Origin: Chloroflexota bacterium
GTDB taxonomy: Bacteria; Chloroflexota; UBA6077
DNA: 15,442 nt
Reading direction: 5' to 3'
Assembly: GCA_021845945.1 (NCBI GenBank)
Contig: JAJZRD010000071.1
Location: forward strand, 1 to 15,442
The translations under genes were made by a program, and so were the position numbers. Shown piece by piece: positions 1 to 7,957 of the stretch (position 1 is its first letter; each line of letters starts with the position of its first letter). The notes below the pieces were generated by a model that was given only the letters and a program-made list of their open reading frames with translations, made no database searches and was not told where the DNA came from.

Positions 1-1300
1 CCAGCTCCCGCTCCGCGGCCCAGGTGTCCACCTTCTCGTTGCGGAGGAGGGCTCGCATGAAGATATCGTTCCACTGTCCCCACTCGGTCGCTCTCTCCAT
101 CGCCAGCCCGCTGACCACCGCTGAAGAGGCCAGCAAGAGGAGGACGGCCGCCGTCGCGGGGAACTGGGCCCGGGGCAGGCGGGGGACGATCCAGATCCCC
201 AGGACGAAGGCAGCGGGGATCGCCAGGATGAAGTAGCGCAGGAAGAGGGCCGATTGCCCCGCGAACACGTTCAGCCAGGTGAAGATCGAGAAGGACCAAG
301 CCAGGGCTACCAGCCCGAATCCCAGGAGGTCACGCCGCCACGCCGCGAGGCCGAGGGCCCCGAGGGAGAAGAGGATAAAAGGCGGGAACAGCCGCCCGAG
401 CTGCTCCAGGTTGACCCAGACGGTGCGGAACAGGTCGCCCTTCATCTCGGCGATGTACGGGAGCACAGCCATCTGGTACTTGATCTGGCCGGCGTTGGAG
501 TAGGGGCTGGTGGCGAAGTAGAGTGGGTCTCCCATGATGGACCAGTTGAAGTACACCCACATGAGCACCACGTAGCCCACCGGCGCCAGGAAGGTGATGG
601 CCGTTCCCTCGGCCTCGCCCCGTTTGTGGCCCGGGTCCGTCAACCCGTGGAGGTACAGGACGGCGACCAGGGCGGCGGCGAGGACCAGGGCGTCGTAGCG
701 GGCCAGGAAGGCCAGGCTTGCGGTCGTGCCCATGGCGGCCACCAGCAGTCGTCGATGGGTGCGGCACCACTCCACGTACAGGAAGAGGGTGGCGACCGAG
801 AAGAAGATGAGGGTAATCTCGCTCATCCCGTTGGCCGAGTAGAAGAAGATCATCGGGTTGAGGGCGAAGGCGGCCACCAGCAGGTATCGGGCGGCCCGGA
901 GCCAGCCCTCGCGCCGGGCGAGGATGTTCAGGAGAACGGCGGTGGCGGCCCCCATCAGGGCGGTGACCAGGTTGCCCGAGAGGCCATCGATCCGCAGCGG
1001 GGGCAGAAGGACGAGGGGGAGCTGCAGGATGGTGGGCAGGGGGGACCAGACGAAGCCGACGTTGGTGAGCTTCGGCTCCGCGCTGAAGAAGACCTGCCAG
1101 GCGCTGCGGGTGCGGGCCATGGCGTCGGTGACGAATAGCCCCAGGTGAAAGACGACGACCCACACCATCACCAGGTTCCACGCCAGGACGACGGCGAAGA
1201 GAAGCCAGTCCTCCCGGGGGCGTGCGGTCGAATTCGCTGTTCTGCCTTCGCCAGCGGGACGGCTCAAGGAGTGCGACGTTACAGGTGTATGCACGGTCAT
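1..1300 (-). CDS. Polytopic GT-C / PMT-like glycosyltransferase, C-terminus cut by window edge
   Basis: The reading frame is open from ATG at 1300 to the left edge (433 codons, no stop), so the 3' end is missing. A GGGAG motif lies 7 nt upstream of the ATG. After a ~30-residue polar N-terminus the protein is mostly hydrophobic, with many predicted membrane segments. It is a clear paralog of the protein encoded at 1346-2962: matching pairs include NVGFVWSPLP / AIGFIWPPLP, ANGMSEITLIFFS / GNGMSEMPFLLFFS, ARYDAL / SRYDAI and VYFNWSIMGDPLYF / VYFNWLIMGDALYF. This layout resembles the PMT_2/GT39-like GT-C glycosyltransferases, which move sugars from polyprenyl-phosphate donors to acceptors on the outer face of the membrane. 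The specific donor and acceptor cannot be read from the sequence. It lies 45 nt downstream of its paralog and is probably co-transcribed with it. A different long minus-strand frame overlaps here (TTG at 1304), but it encodes an Arg/Pro/His-rich, non-hydrophobic product and is a shadow. Confidence 0.8.
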   Translation of the reverse strand, partial: MTVHTPVTSHSLSRPAGEGRTANSTARPREDWLLFAVVLAWNLVMVWVVVFHLGLFVTDAMARTRSAWQVFFSAEPKLTNVGFVWSPLPTILQLPLVLLPPLRIDGLSGNLVTALMGAATAVLLNILARREGWLRAARYLLVAAFALNPMIFFYSANGMSEITLIFFSVATLFLYVEWCRTHRRLLVAAMGTTASLAFLARYDALVLAAALVAVLYLHGLTDPGHKRGEAEGTAITFLAPVGYVVLMWVYFNWSIMGDPLYFATSPYSNAGQIKYQMAVLPYIAEMKGDLFRTVWVNLEQLGRLFPPFILFSLGALGLAAWRRDLLGFGLVALAWSFSIFTWLNVFAGQSALFLRYFILAIPAAFVLGIWIVPRLPRAQFPATAAVLLLLASSAVVSGLAMERATEWGQWNDIFMRALLRNEKVDTWAAEREL

Positions 1301-1345
1301 GCAATGACTCCCGCTAACTCGATTGCGCCATCACTGCGAGATGGC

Positions 1346-2962
1346 TCATGGACTTCTGCGGTTCACACTGCGGTATAGCCGGAACTCGCCCAGTTGGCTG
1401 TCCAGCACCAGGCCAATACCGCCGTGCTCGTACAGATCAGGGTGTTGCTCCTGCAAGGCGAAGTATTTCCGTTGGCTCTCGGTGCGTATGCCAACAAGTA
1501 CATAGTCGGCATACTTCGATGGCTCCGAAAGAGCCAGCTCGAAGTCCGGGTCGCTTGGCAAGATGAAGTGTTGAGGCATCTTGCTGAAGAGCACCACCTC
1601 TTCGGCCTGTGAGTCGGCCAGCACCAGTACCGGCTCGTCGTTGAATCGAGAGCGGAGAGTTTCCGCGACTGTTCGGTCAGATCGGTAGTCGTCGATCACA
1701 CTGCTGGGGTTGCGCAAGGCATCGACGAAGCCGCTGTCCTCTGACTGCTGCATAGCGGCAAAACTTGTCCAGAGTCCGACTGCCAAAGCTATGGTAGTGA
1801 ACACCAAAAGTGTGTGCTGTACCCGCCCACGCCATCGACGCAGCAGATACGCAGCCAGGAGTAATGCCCCGGGTTGGACGCTTATGTAGAACCGCAAGAA
1901 CCCAAAGGTCTGCCCGTTGCGGTACATTGCGAACTGGAACATTGGGGCTGCCAAGGTAAGCAGCACCAGCCCCGCCAGACCAGCATCACGCTGCCGAAAT
2001 GCTTGTACTACCGCCAACGGAAGCAGGGCCACGAAAAGTGGCGAGAGGAGACCCATTGTGAGAACCAGGTATCGGACTGTCAGAGGCCAGGAGTCTCGGA
2101 GGGCAATCACTTGGGGGGCGACCGCCATATTCCGGGTGAGATAAGCGTTCGAGTAGTTGCTTCGTAGAAAGTAGAGGGCGTCGCCCATGATGAGCCAATT
2201 GAAGTAGACCCAGAGGAAGACACTATAGACAAAAGGCACCAAGTACACCAGCAGATGCGCCTCAGCGTGTGCGGGCTGAATGCCGTTACGAGCCAGGATG
2301 AACACTCCCAACATGACAGCAGTGAAGATCGCAGCGTACGGGATGGCATCGTAGCGACTGCCGAACATTAGGGCAGTTGTGAAACCTGCCAACATAGGAT
2401 CGCGCCAGTGTCCATTTGCCCTCCATCGCAGAAAGAGATAGGTCGCGAGCGAGAAGAAGAGCAAGAACGGCATCTCGCTCATCCCGTTGCCCGCATAGAA
2501 GAGCCACATCGGATTGAGAGCAAACAGGACTATCAGCAACAAGCGCCATTGGCCTGGCAGCCCACTAGAACGCAGCAGAGCATTGAGTGTCGCCAAGAGG
2601 GCTCCCCCCGCCAATGCCGTCACAATTCCTCCGCTGAACCCACTGCTCGCCCACTCGAGAGGTATGACGAAAGGCAGCTGCGCGAGCGCGGGTAACGGGG
2701 GCCAGATGAAGCCGATAGCAGCCAAGTGAGGGAATCGAGAGTGGATAACCATGGTTGCGCTGTAGCTACGACTCAACGCGTCGCCGGGGACGAGATGCAC
2801 GACATAAGACAGCCAAGCCGCAAGTCCGAGTCCTACCAGGCTGCCCGCCGAGAATACCCACCAGCCTTGATGAGATGCTAGCCAGGGAGTGACGTGCCCC
2901 CTGCGCAACGGCCATTTGACAAACCGCAGCAGCATCGTCCCTGTCGACAGGCTACGCCCCAT
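1346..2962 (-). CDS. Polytopic GT-C / PMT-like glycosyltransferase (538 aa)
   Basis: This is a full-length integral membrane protein with a basic N-terminus (FVKWPLRRGH), a first membrane helix at about residues 33-53 and roughly ten further hydrophobic segments. The soluble C-terminal ~100 residues include DEPVLVLADSQAEEVVLFSKMP. The pattern of an acidic/Arg loop after helix 1 (DALSRSYSATMVIHS) followed by IGFIWPPLPAL resembles PMT_2/GT39-like GT-C enzymes that use polyprenyl-linked sugars. The substrate is unknown. The ATG at 2962 has no good Shine-Dalgarno sequence; an internal Met10 is an alternative start. The gene lies 60 nt after the MshEN-GT2 gene and 45 nt before its own paralog. Its base composition differs from its neighbours: line 1741-1800 holds 31 G/C of 60, against 41 of 60 for line 721-780 in the paralog, and third codon positions are visibly less GC-rich. 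This may reflect separate acquisition or simple divergence. Confidence 0.85.
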   Translation of the reverse strand: MGRSLSTGTMLLRFVKWPLRRGHVTPWLASHQGWWVFSAGSLVGLGLAAWLSYVVHLVPGDALSRSYSATMVIHSRFPHLAAIGFIWPPLPALAQLPFVIPLEWASSGFSGGIVTALAGGALLATLNALLRSSGLPGQWRLLLIVLFALNPMWLFYAGNGMSEMPFLLFFSLATYLFLRWRANGHWRDPMLAGFTTALMFGSRYDAIPYAAIFTAVMLGVFILARNGIQPAHAEAHLLVYLVPFVYSVFLWVYFNWLIMGDALYFLRSNYSNAYLTRNMAVAPQVIALRDSWPLTVRYLVLTMGLLSPLFVALLPLAVVQAFRQRDAGLAGLVLLTLAAPMFQFAMYRNGQTFGFLRFYISVQPGALLLAAYLLRRWRGRVQHTLLVFTTIALAVGLWTSFAAMQQSEDSGFVDALRNPSSVIDDYRSDRTVAETLRSRFNDEPVLVLADSQAEEVVLFSKMPQHFILPSDPDFELALSEPSKYADYVLVGIRTESQRKYFALQEQHPDLYEHGGIGLVLDSQLGEFRLYRSVNRRSP

Positions 2963-2981
2963 CGTATTGGTCCATGGGTCG

Positions 2982-3005
2982 AAGCCATTGGTGGAACCAT
3001 GGCTT
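2982..3005. repeat. Intergenic inverted repeat between MshEN-GT2 and GT-C genes
   Basis: AAGCCAT (2982-2988) and ATGGCTT (2999-3005) form a perfect 7-bp inverted repeat with a 10-nt loop. It lies in the 60-nt gap before the ATG at 2962. No T-run follows on either strand, so it is not a convincing intrinsic terminator. It could stabilise or partly attenuate the operon mRNA. Confidence 0.35.
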
Positions 3006-3022
3006 GTGGTGTGGATGACATC

Positions 3023-6000
3023 TCACAGCAGGTCCCCTGCACTCGTAGCCGGTGTCGTCTTGATTTCACCCCGATAGAGGCCGTGTTTCGTCTTCTCCCA
3101 GTAGGAGGGCTTGTACAGCAGCTGGATGAAGCCCTTCCAGGCGCCCACGCTCATCAGCGCCCAGTAGAGGGGGCTCAGCAGGGCGTACTTCACCATGTCG
3201 TAGTAGCCCCGCCGCATGCAGCCCGCCACGTTGGTGTACATGAAGGCGAAGTTGCCGAAGTAGAGCCCGATGGCCCCCACGTAGAAGATGGGCCCCGGGA
3301 ACAGTTGCTGGATGAAGGCCCAGTGGGTCAGGAACCAGAGGGCCGTCAGCAGCCAGTAGATGGGGTTCACCAGGAACCCGAAGAAGGTGCCCCCCACCAC
3401 CATGTTGAAGCTGAAGAACTGGTAGGGTCCGATGTCCCGCATCAGCTTCAGGGGGTGTCGCATGTGAACCAGCCAGGTCTGGATGTACCCCTTCACCCAG
3501 CGGGAGCGCTGCCGGATCCAGTTGTACAGCTCGGAGTTGGCCTCCTCGTAGGTGGTGGAGTCGATCACGGCGGTCTTCCCGCCGGCCTTGAACAGCCGCA
3601 CCCCCAGGTCGGCGTCCTCGGTGACGTTGTAGGGGTCCCACGCCCCCAACTCACGGAGGCGGGCGGTCTGGAAGTGGTTGGACGTGCCCCCCAGGGGGAT
3701 GGGGGCGTTGCTGGCGTCCAGCCCGGGGATGAACAGGTCGAACCACATGGAGTACTCGGTGGTGAACCAGCGGGTCAGCAGGTTCTGATCCCGATTGTAG
3801 TAGTTCAGCTTGGCCTGGATGCAGTCCACCCGCGGTCCGGCCTTGCGGAAAGCCACCAGCACCTTCTTCAGCTGATCCCGCTCCGGCACGTCCTCGGCGT
3901 CGTAGATCACCACGTACTCCCCCTCAGCGTGGAGGAGCCCGTAGTTGCAGGCCTTGGGCTTCCCCTTGGGCAGCGCGTTGGGCACCACCACCGGCTTGAT
4001 GTGGGACGGGAGCTGGTGGCGGCGCACCGCCTCGATGGTCTGCAGGTCGTCCTCCTCCAGCAGTAGCTTCACGTCCAGCTTCGCCTTCGGGTAGTCCAGG
4101 TCGTCTATGGCGGCGACCAGGGTGGGCAGCACCTCGGCTTCCCGGTAGAGGGGCACCAGCACGGTGTAGACCGGCAGATCGCGCTCGTCCAGGGCTGCCA
4201 GCTCCTCCGGGGCGACGTCCACCTCCAGAGTGTGGGAGAGGGCCTTGTACATCAGGTAGAACTTGTAGGCGGAGAAGCCGACGTAGAAGAGGGTGCTCAA
4301 CGCCACCAGGAAGGTGAGGTAGCCCACCAGGTTGAGGACCATCAGCAGGGCCGAGAGCCCCAGGAAGCCGAGGCCGACGAGCTTCTGGGGTCGAGTCAAC
4401 ACCCGGGCCGCGGAGTCCTCGGGATATCGGTACACCAGGTCGTTGGCGCTCTGCCAGAGGTAATCGCCCCGGTACACCCGCTCCAGGGCCTCTTCCAACT
4501 CCTCCTCGGTGGTGAACACCGGGGTGATCCGGCAGCCCGAGGTCCTCTCGACCGCGGCTCGGGCCTCCTCGTCTCGGGGGTCCACCATTGCCACGGTGAG
4601 GGTTCCATCTACCTGGTACAGCGGGACCAGGCCGTGCCGGCGGGCCAGACTCTCGGGCACGCACCGGGCGATCTCCTCTGGGATCTCGATGCCGGAAAGG
4701 TCGAAGTAGGGGAGGCCCTGCTGCTCCGCCAGGGTTGCCACCAGCTGCTCCTGGGTTATGTGGCCCAGGCTGACCATCGCCCTTCCCAGGGGAATACCGG
4801 CGCGCCGGTGCAGATCCAGCCCCTCCTCCACCTGGCGCCGGCTCACCATGTCGGCGTCCAGCAGCAGATCCCCCAGGGCCCGACGGTTGTGCACTCGCCT
4901 CAGCGCCTCCGCGACCTCGCCGCGGGTGGCGATCTGGGCCGACACCGACCGGCCCAATCGCTCTCCGACGGCGGCCAGGGCACCTCGCTCCATGGGGTTG
5001 ACGAAGGCCACTACCAGCCCCCCGTCGGCCCGCCCGATGGGGATGGCGGCGAAGTCCCGGGCAACCGCTTCCGGCAGCAGGCGCGCCACTTCCGCGTCCA
5101 GCGGCTCGGTTCGCCGAACGATCTGCCGCTGCCGGCCCAGGCCGTCCATCACCTCCACCGGTACCATGTGGTAGCGCAGGTCGGCCCTCGGGAGCTTGAG
5201 ATGATCGGCGAGGGTCTGGGCCAGTCGCTCCTCCGACATGAGGCCCAGCTCGACCACCGCCACGTCGAAGGGCACTCCCTTCTCCAGGTGGTGGCGCCAC
5301 ACTCCGAGGAGGTCCGGGCGGGACAGCAGTCCGGCCTCCACCAGACCTTCCCCCAACTCCATCAACTCCCCCTGGACTCGGGACAGATCCACGCCGTAGT
5401 GCTGGTCGATGGCCGCTCGCACCGCACCCTCGCCGGCCAGGACCACCCGGACCTCCAGCCCCGTTTGGGCCCGGACCTCCTGAGGCCCAGCTTCGTCCTG
5501 GGGCTCGGGGGTCGCCACCGTCAGCAGCTGTCCCTCCTGTTGCAGCGGGAGGAGGGTGTGCCGCCCTGCCTGCTCCTCCGGTACCAGATCGAACAGCGCG
5601 GCGGGAAGGCCGTGTCGGTTGGGGTTTACCCAGGGCAGTTGGAGCTGGAGGGCCAGCATCTCCGCCAGGCCCGCTTCGTCCAGGAGCCCCAGCTCCAGCA
5701 GACACTGTCCCAGCCGCCGGCCGGTCTTCCTCTGGAGCTTCAACCCCGCGGCCACCTGCTCCTCCGAGATCCATCCGCTCTGCACCAGGTACTCGCCCAG
5801 CGGCCTCCTCTTCGGTCCGGTGCGCTCCGAAAGGGGGGAGTAGAGGGTCTGTAAGGCTCGATCCAGCTCGGCCTGGCTGCACAGCCCGGGCTGAACCGAT
5901 TCCCCGAGCAGGACCTCCGCCAGCTCCCGGACAGCATCGTCGGCAGGGTCCACCATGGCGAGCGCCACGCCCCGCCGAGGGCCACTCACCGGCAGGAATC

Positions 6001-6904
6001 GGAAGCGACGGGCCAGCGGCTCCGGGACCCTGGCCAGCAGGGATCGGTCGATCTCCGCCCTGCCCAGGGGGATGCGCTGGGTGCCGTGGAGGCGGGCAGA
6101 AGCCTCCTCCAGTTGGGTCTGGGTGATCAGCCTCAGGCGCAAGAGCAGTTGCCCGATCGGCTCGCCGGTTTGCAGTGAGATGGCCCGGATGGTCGCCAGC
6201 CGCGAGGAGTCGATGGCGCCGCCCTCAACGAGCTGCTCCTCGATCCCCTTCTCCGGCCGGGAAGCCCGTTCGGGCCGTGGGGCGAAGCCTCGCTCCAGGG
6301 CTCGCCCGGCCTCGGAGGGCGTGCAGAGGACCATTCGGGGGACGAGTCCCGTCAGCTCCCGAATCTCGACGAAGACCCCTTCCGGAGGCAGGTTGGGACT
6401 GGCCACTACGATCTCCGGCTGCTCGACGAGGAGGGGGACCAGCTGCCATCGCTCGGCCAGGTCCCGGGGGATCACCATGCAGAGGGCGGGGTTCACCCGG
6501 TAGCGGTCCAGCCTCACCCAGGGCAGGTAGAGGGCGAGTCCAAGCCTCTCGGCGAGGTCGCTCTCCTTCGCCCCCCTCGCCTCTTCGACGCGAACGGAGG
6601 GACGCTCGGCGGGCGCCCACACCCGGTCCAGGGCCACCTGGATCTCCGCGCGGCTGCTGACGAGGGGCGCAACCTCGCAGGCCATCATACTGCGCAACTG
6701 GGCCAGGAGCCGTCGGTCCGCCGGGTCCGAAGTCGCCGCCGTCAGGAGGTCGCCGTCGCGGGCCAGAGGGATCACGTGATGGGCTCGGGCGAAGGACTCC
6801 GGAAGCTGGCGAACGAGGTAGGGGTTCAGCGGGTAGCGAGCGAGAGGAACGTAGCGGCCCTGAGCGCGATCTCCGGCGATCCCCTGCTGAACTCGTGCGA
6901 TCAT
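3023..6904 (-). CDS. Six MshEN/GspE-N-like modules fused to a membrane processive GT2 glycosyltransferase (1293 aa)
   Basis: Residues ~13-812 hold six tandem copies of the GspE/MshE N-terminal module, at about 13-97 and 115-205 (truncated), 220-355, 367-503, 515-672 and 675-812. Copy 4 fits the MshE c-di-GMP-binding pattern as I recall it: two 24-residue motifs (368-391 and 397-420, the second starting RLGQCLLELGLL and ending in Gln) separated by five residues. Copy 6 has the same 24-5-24 spacing. Two membrane helices follow (~842-886), then a GT2 domain with EEDD (950-953), DAED (1002-1005), TED (1095-1097) and QRSRW (1132-1136). These match the D, DxD, TED and QxxRW motifs of processive enzymes such as BcsA and NfrB. 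About four more helices lie at ~1163-1258. It probably polymerises and exports a polysaccharide from a nucleotide-sugar. The sugar and actual c-di-GMP binding are not shown. No PilZ domain is visible. The ATG at 6904 overlaps the upstream stop (ATGA). Confidence 0.9.
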   Translation of the reverse strand: MIARVQQGIAGDRAQGRYVPLARYPLNPYLVRQLPESFARAHHVIPLARDGDLLTAATSDPADRRLLAQLRSMMACEVAPLVSSRAEIQVALDRVWAPAERPSVRVEEARGAKESDLAERLGLALYLPWVRLDRYRVNPALCMVIPRDLAERWQLVPLLVEQPEIVVASPNLPPEGVFVEIRELTGLVPRMVLCTPSEAGRALERGFAPRPERASRPEKGIEEQLVEGGAIDSSRLATIRAISLQTGEPIGQLLLRLRLITQTQLEEASARLHGTQRIPLGRAEIDRSLLARVPEPLARRFRFLPVSGPRRGVALAMVDPADDAVRELAEVLLGESVQPGLCSQAELDRALQTLYSPLSERTGPKRRPLGEYLVQSGWISEEQVAAGLKLQRKTGRRLGQCLLELGLLDEAGLAEMLALQLQLPWVNPNRHGLPAALFDLVPEEQAGRHTLLPLQQEGQLLTVATPEPQDEAGPQEVRAQTGLEVRVVLAGEGAVRAAIDQHYGVDLSRVQGELMELGEGLVEAGLLSRPDLLGVWRHHLEKGVPFDVAVVELGLMSEERLAQTLADHLKLPRADLRYHMVPVEVMDGLGRQRQIVRRTEPLDAEVARLLPEAVARDFAAIPIGRADGGLVVAFVNPMERGALAAVGERLGRSVSAQIATRGEVAEALRRVHNRRALGDLLLDADMVSRRQVEEGLDLHRRAGIPLGRAMVSLGHITQEQLVATLAEQQGLPYFDLSGIEIPEEIARCVPESLARRHGLVPLYQVDGTLTVAMVDPRDEEARAAVERTSGCRITPVFTTEEELEEALERVYRGDYLWQSANDLVYRYPEDSAARVLTRPQKLVGLGFLGLSALLMVLNLVGYLTFLVALSTLFYVGFSAYKFYLMYKALSHTLEVDVAPEELAALDERDLPVYTVLVPLYREAEVLPTLVAAIDDLDYPKAKLDVKLLLEEDDLQTIEAVRRHQLPSHIKPVVVPNALPKGKPKACNYGLLHAEGEYVVIYDAEDVPERDQLKKVLVAFRKAGPRVDCIQAKLNYYNRDQNLLTRWFTTEYSMWFDLFIPGLDASNAPIPLGGTSNHFQTARLRELGAWDPYNVTEDADLGVRLFKAGGKTAVIDSTTYEEANSELYNWIRQRSRWVKGYIQTWLVHMRHPLKLMRDIGPYQFFSFNMVVGGTFFGFLVNPIYWLLTALWFLTHWAFIQQLFPGPIFYVGAIGLYFGNFAFMYTNVAGCMRRGYYDMVKYALLSPLYWALMSVGAWKGFIQLLYKPSYWEKTKHGLYRGEIKTTPATSAGDLL

Positions 6905-7119
6905 GGCTTCCTCGCCGCTCTCCGGTTGCGTCGCAGCCGGACGAAGACCCGACGGAGATCGATCATGGTGTAAGCGACCAGGAAGAGGGACACGATCACA
7001 ATGGGGATGGTGAGGTAGCCCAGAAAGACGATGAGGAAGAGTGCCAACCAGACGACGATGACCAGGGCGACGCGCACGATCACCCCCAGGAGGACCAGCG
7101 CGCCCACTTCGTCCGTCAT
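6901..7119 (-). CDS. Small two-helix membrane protein (72 aa)
   Basis: After a short acidic start (MTDEVG), residues ~7-52 are almost entirely Ile/Leu/Val/Phe/Ala with a central LGYLTIP turn, giving two closely packed membrane helices. The C-terminal tail is strongly basic (DLRRVFVRLRRNRRAARKP), which by the positive-inside rule places both ends in the cytoplasm. I recognise no family. It overlaps the genes on both sides by ATGA (start at 7119 shared with the upstream stop; its stop at 6901-6903 shared with the start of the 1293-aa glycosyltransferase). Translation is therefore probably coupled, and production may be stoichiometric with the glycosyltransferase. An accessory subunit of the synthase membrane complex is the natural guess, by context only. 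Confidence 0.75.
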   Translation of the reverse strand: MTDEVGALVLLGVIVRVALVIVVWLALFLIVFLGYLTIPIVIVSLFLVAYTMIDLRRVFVRLRRNRRAARKP

Positions 7120-7934
7120 CCTTCCGCCTCGATCGCCAGTTGCATGGTGCCGGCTCGATCGGCGATCACCCTGGGCTTGAACTGAGTGAGGCCCGCCAGC
7201 CGTTGTCCTAGTGGGAGGATGCCGTCGTACTGGACGCTCGCGTACAGCGTCCCCCGGTAGAAGCGCCGAACCTTGACGCTGCGGACGCCCTCAAGCCGGC
7301 CCAGGGCATCCTGGAAGGCCGCCAGCGACCGGAAGCTGCCGAAGGGGCCGGCCACCAGGTTGATCGTGCCGTGGGCCGGGAGATGATCGTCGTTTCCCTC
7401 CTCCTGAACGCTCTGGACCTCCTGGATGGACGGGGGTTCGCCTCCCGCGGTCCGGCTGGGTGGTCCGTCCAGCAGGTTCACAACACCGTCATGCTGAGCG
7501 TAGCGAAGCATCTCTCCGCCGACTGGAGATCCTTCGCTGGCGCTCAGGATGACAACGGAATGTGCTGCCGACTTGCCGGATGCGCCGCTGAGCACCGCCA
7601 GCGCATGGTCGATGGGGGCGTCCTTGAGCAGGACAGCGTCCAGATCGACCAGCAGGGCTCCATCAACCTTCGGGTCGCCGGCTAGGCCGATGAACCGGCT
7701 CGGAGGGCTCAGCAGTCTCGCCATCTTGAGGGCTGCCGGCACCCCTCGCCCAGGGGAATCCAGGTCCAGCAGGACGACCTGCGGAGAGTGGGCCAGCAGG
7801 AGGTTGGCCATCTCCACCCAGCTTCTTACCGGGCCGACTACATCGAAAACGGCCGCCTGCATCAGGACGACGGAGGCAAGCGAGCAGGTGTCCTCGTCTT
7901 CTCCGACGAGGAGCACTCTAGTCACACTCGACAC
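7116..7934 (-). CDS. Degenerate response-regulator receiver protein with novel C-terminal module (272 aa)
   Basis: Residues 5-115 look like a CheY-type receiver: RVLLVGEDED supplies the acidic pocket, D57 in VVLLDLDSPG is the likely phosphoacceptor and K104 in VLLKDAP is the conserved lysine. The usual Thr/Ser position appears to be Ala (IGLAGD), so signalling may be atypical. A low-complexity linker follows. Residues 128-149 of it are encoded exactly by a 66-bp palindromic repeat element. Residues ~196-268 form a module shared with the C-terminus of the upstream gene product (PFGSFRSLAAFQDALGRLEG against PFDSLAALVDFQRTVRRLPG). The start is GTG at 7934, supported by GGAGGT 8 nt upstream. It lies 23 nt after the coiled-coil gene and overlaps the small membrane gene by ATGA. 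No output domain of a known type is visible, so it probably acts through protein contacts within this operon. Confidence 0.8.
   Translation of the reverse strand: MSSVTRVLLVGEDEDTCSLASVVLMQAAVFDVVGPVRSWVEMANLLLAHSPQVVLLDLDSPGRGVPAALKMARLLSPPSRFIGLAGDPKVDGALLVDLDAVLLKDAPIDHALAVLSGASGKSAAHSVVILSASEGSPVGGEMLRYAQHDGVVNLLDGPPSRTAGGEPPSIQEVQSVQEEGNDDHLPAHGTINLVAGPFGSFRSLAAFQDALGRLEGVRSVKVRRFYRGTLYASVQYDGILPLGQRLAGLTQFKPRVIADRAGTMQLAIEAEG
7488..7553 (-). repeat. 66-bp palindromic element, copy A, in frame inside the receiver gene
   Basis: Read on the plus strand, the left arm GTCATGCTGAGCG…AGCATCTC pairs with the right arm GAGATCCTTCGC…GGATGAC with few mismatches, giving a long imperfect hairpin. 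Read in the gene's direction it supplies exactly 22 codons (VILSASEGSP…MLRYAQHD, residues 128-149), with no stop and no frame change. It matches copy B at 10775-10840 in length, sequence, orientation relative to coding and reading frame, and is related to copy C at 12241-12309. Confidence 0.9.
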
Positions 7935-7957
7935 CCGGGTGGACCTCCATGGTGAAG

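Noticed and set aside
254..1138. 294-codon plus-strand frame rich in Glu, Gly, Gln and His.
   Set aside because: It is the antisense shadow of the GT-C gene in GC-rich DNA and has no domain-like sequence.
330..1304. Long minus-strand frame starting TTG at 1304.
   Set aside because: The product is Arg/Pro/His/Gly-rich and unlike any protein family. The overlapping frame from ATG 1300 encodes a membrane protein homologous to its neighbour.
3924..5882. 652-codon minus-strand frame and 540-codon plus-strand frame (4232-5854) inside the glycosyltransferase gene.
   Set aside because: Both are low-complexity Gly/Pro/Arg or Gln/His/Leu products of GC-rich codon bias over a real gene with clear MshEN and GT2 motifs.
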